The notes under the pieces: generated by a model | The model's input: only the letters and a program-made list of their open reading frames with translations | Database searches by the model: none | Told to the model about the DNA's origin: nothing | Translations under genes and position numbers: made by a program | Part shown: piece by piece, positions 5,669-6,896 of the stretch | Position numbering within the stretch: the stretch's first letter is position 1 | Layout of the letters: each line of letters opens with the position of its first letter | Source: Calditrichota bacterium | GTDB lineage: Bacteria; Calditrichota; Calditrichia; RBG-13-44-9 | Direction of reading: 5' to 3' | DNA: 6,896 nucleotides | NCBI GenBank assembly: GCA_024276455.1 | Contig: JAJRXE010000414.1 | Coordinates: 1 to 6,896 of the forward strand

Positions 5669-6896
5669 ATGAGACACATTTTTAAAATAAAAATACTATT
5701 CCTGCCTGCCTTACTGACTTTTTTTCTGTTACACTGCCAGAATCGAAGCATCCCTACCGAGGCAATTCCTCCGGCCGAGACTGCCCGACAGGTGGTGATT
5801 CTGTACACCAACGACGAACACGGCTGGATGGAAGAGAGTGCCACCAGCGCCGGAGCGGCTGCCCTGATGTACCAGTGGAAGCAGGAAGAGAACTACACCC
5901 CGGAGGGGCCATTTCTGATTCTGAGTGGCGGGGATATGTGGACCGGTCCGGCCATTTCCACCTGGTACCGCGGTAAACCCATGGTCGAAGTAATGAACGC
6001 CATGAACTACCGGGCGGCGGCCATCGGGAATCACGAGTTCGATTTCACCGTCCAGGTGCTGCGGCAGCGGCTGGCGGAAGCGGATTTCCCCTTTCTCTCG
6101 GCAAACATCCGGCAGAAAAGCAGCGGGCAGATACCGGACTTTGCCACCCCTTACGTTGTGGAAGAGGTTAACGGTGTGAAGGTGGGTCTAATCGGCCTGA
6201 CCACCACTTCGACCCCTACCAGCGCCTTTCCCGAGTACGTGGCGGATTACGATTTTCTGGACTACCGAACTGCCTTGCAGGAGGTGGTGCCGGAGGTTAA
6301 GGCCGATAGCGCGGAGCTACTGGTGGTGGTCGGACATATCCCTTACGAAGAGGCCGTCAGTCTGGTACCGGTTGCCAGGACCCTGGGGATTTCCGTCATC
6401 GGTGCCGGGCATGACCATTTGCGGGATTCCGGGATTTACAGCGGGGTGGCGGTGGTGGAGAGCGGATCTTTCCTGCGGGCTTACGGCAAGGTGGACATTT
6501 CCTTCGACACGGCCGCCGACACGGTTATTAGCATTCAGGTGGGCACTTACGACAACAAAGACGGTCCGCCGGATGCGGAAGTGGCGGTCATTGTGGGACG
6601 CTGGCAGTCCCTGCTGCGCGACACCCTGGGAGAGGTCATCGGTTACGTGCAGAACGAAATTCCCCGCAATTCCGACGAAATGTACAATTTAGTCACGGAC
6701 TCCTGGTTGCACACCTTTACCGGGGCGGACGTCTCCCTCACCAATCGGGGTGGGATTCGCCAGTCCATACCGGCCGGGGAAATTACCCTGGCGACCATTG
6801 TGGGTGTTTTGCCCTTCGAAAACAGCATTTTGAGGTTGCGCCTGACGGGTAAGGAATTAGAGAACTGTATTATCGGCGACATCATTGTCGGTGGCA
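5669..6896 (+). CDS. Exported metallophosphoesterase/5'-nucleotidase, UshA family (3' end outside window)
   Basis: 409 codons are visible with no stop before the window edge. ATG 5669 has GAAGGG (5656-5661) 7 bases upstream. The N-terminus (MRHIFKIKILFLPALLTFFLLHC) is a signal peptide; Cys23 may carry a lipid, though His at -1 is unusual. Metallophosphoesterase domain about 41-275: TNDEHG (47-52, metal ligands D49 and H51), SGGDMW (86-91, D89), GNHEFD (120-125, N121/H122/E123), VGHIP (221-225, H223) and GAGHDH (245-250, H248/H250). The complete ligand set implies an active two-metal enzyme. The 5'-nucleotidase C-terminal substrate-binding domain starts about 320, with NRGGIR (359-364) and LPFENSILRLRLTGKEL (381-397); the rest is missing. 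The family hydrolyses nucleotides, cyclic nucleotides or UDP-sugars outside the cytoplasm for phosphate and nucleoside salvage; exact substrate cannot be told. Base composition (about 55-60% GC in sampled stretches) is higher than in the operon genes. Confidence 0.93.
   Translation, partial: MRHIFKIKILFLPALLTFFLLHCQNRSIPTEAIPPAETARQVVILYTNDEHGWMEESATSAGAAALMYQWKQEENYTPEGPFLILSGGDMWTGPAISTWYRGKPMVEVMNAMNYRAAAIGNHEFDFTVQVLRQRLAEADFPFLSANIRQKSSGQIPDFATPYVVEEVNGVKVGLIGLTTTSTPTSAFPEYVADYDFLDYRTALQEVVPEVKADSAELLVVVGHIPYEEAVSLVPVARTLGISVIGAGHDHLRDSGIYSGVAVVESGSFLRAYGKVDISFDTAADTVISIQVGTYDNKDGPPDAEVAVIVGRWQSLLRDTLGEVIGYVQNEIPRNSDEMYNLVTDSWLHTFTGADVSLTNRGGIRQSIPAGEITLATIVGVLPFENSILRLRLTGKELENCIIGDIIVGG

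Noticed and set aside
1..6896. CRISPR arrays, tRNA or rRNA genes, insertion sequences
   Set aside because: No direct-repeat array, no tRNA- or rRNA-like sequence and no transposase motif were seen by eye.

Overview
The window looks like chromosomal DNA of a Gram-negative (outer-membrane) bacterium with about 46-50% GC in most genes. The protein styles (a series of SurA-like parvulins, a PqqD-domain protein of a type I recall from Bacteroidetes- or Calditrichota-like genomes, and a citryl-CoA lyase) fit the Fibrobacterota-Chlorobiota-Bacteroidota neighbourhood or Calditrichota. That placement is an inference from recognition, not from a search. All genes are on the + strand.

Region 1 (1-4427) reads as one operon. 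It starts with the 3' end of a parvulin-type peptidyl-prolyl isomerase (1-435). A second, degenerate SurA-like exported protein follows (445-1293), then a full two-parvulin SurA (1384-2676). These three would act on outer-membrane or secreted proteins in the periplasm. Six bases later comes a sigma54-dependent NtrC-type response regulator (2683-4041). It overlaps by one base a 128-residue protein with a PqqD-like (RiPP recognition element-like) domain (4041-4427). No histidine kinase, radical SAM enzyme or precursor peptide is visible.

Region 2 (4428-4718) is a 291-base gap with no convincing gene. It ends in a good sigma70-type promoter (TTGTTT, 17 bases, TAAAAT) and a strong Shine-Dalgarno that serve the next gene, a citryl-CoA lyase (4719-5495) with all three citrate-synthase-family catalytic residues. 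This points to a two-step citrate cleavage route or a related acetyl-CoA/oxaloacetate reaction.

Region 3 (5496-5668) holds three perfect palindromes in a row, each centred on TTAA, with centres 26 and 25 bases apart. The last is nested in a longer stem followed by a T-run and is probably the terminator of the lyase gene. A separate 7-base inverted repeat lies just before the next gene.

Region 4 (5669-6896) is the first 409 codons of an exported, probably lipid-anchored metallophosphoesterase/5'-nucleotidase of the UshA family, cut by the window edge. It is clearly richer in GC than the operon genes. The most curious items are the palindrome trio and the pairing of a PqqD-like protein with a sigma54 activator. 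I do not see a clear new multi-gene system.
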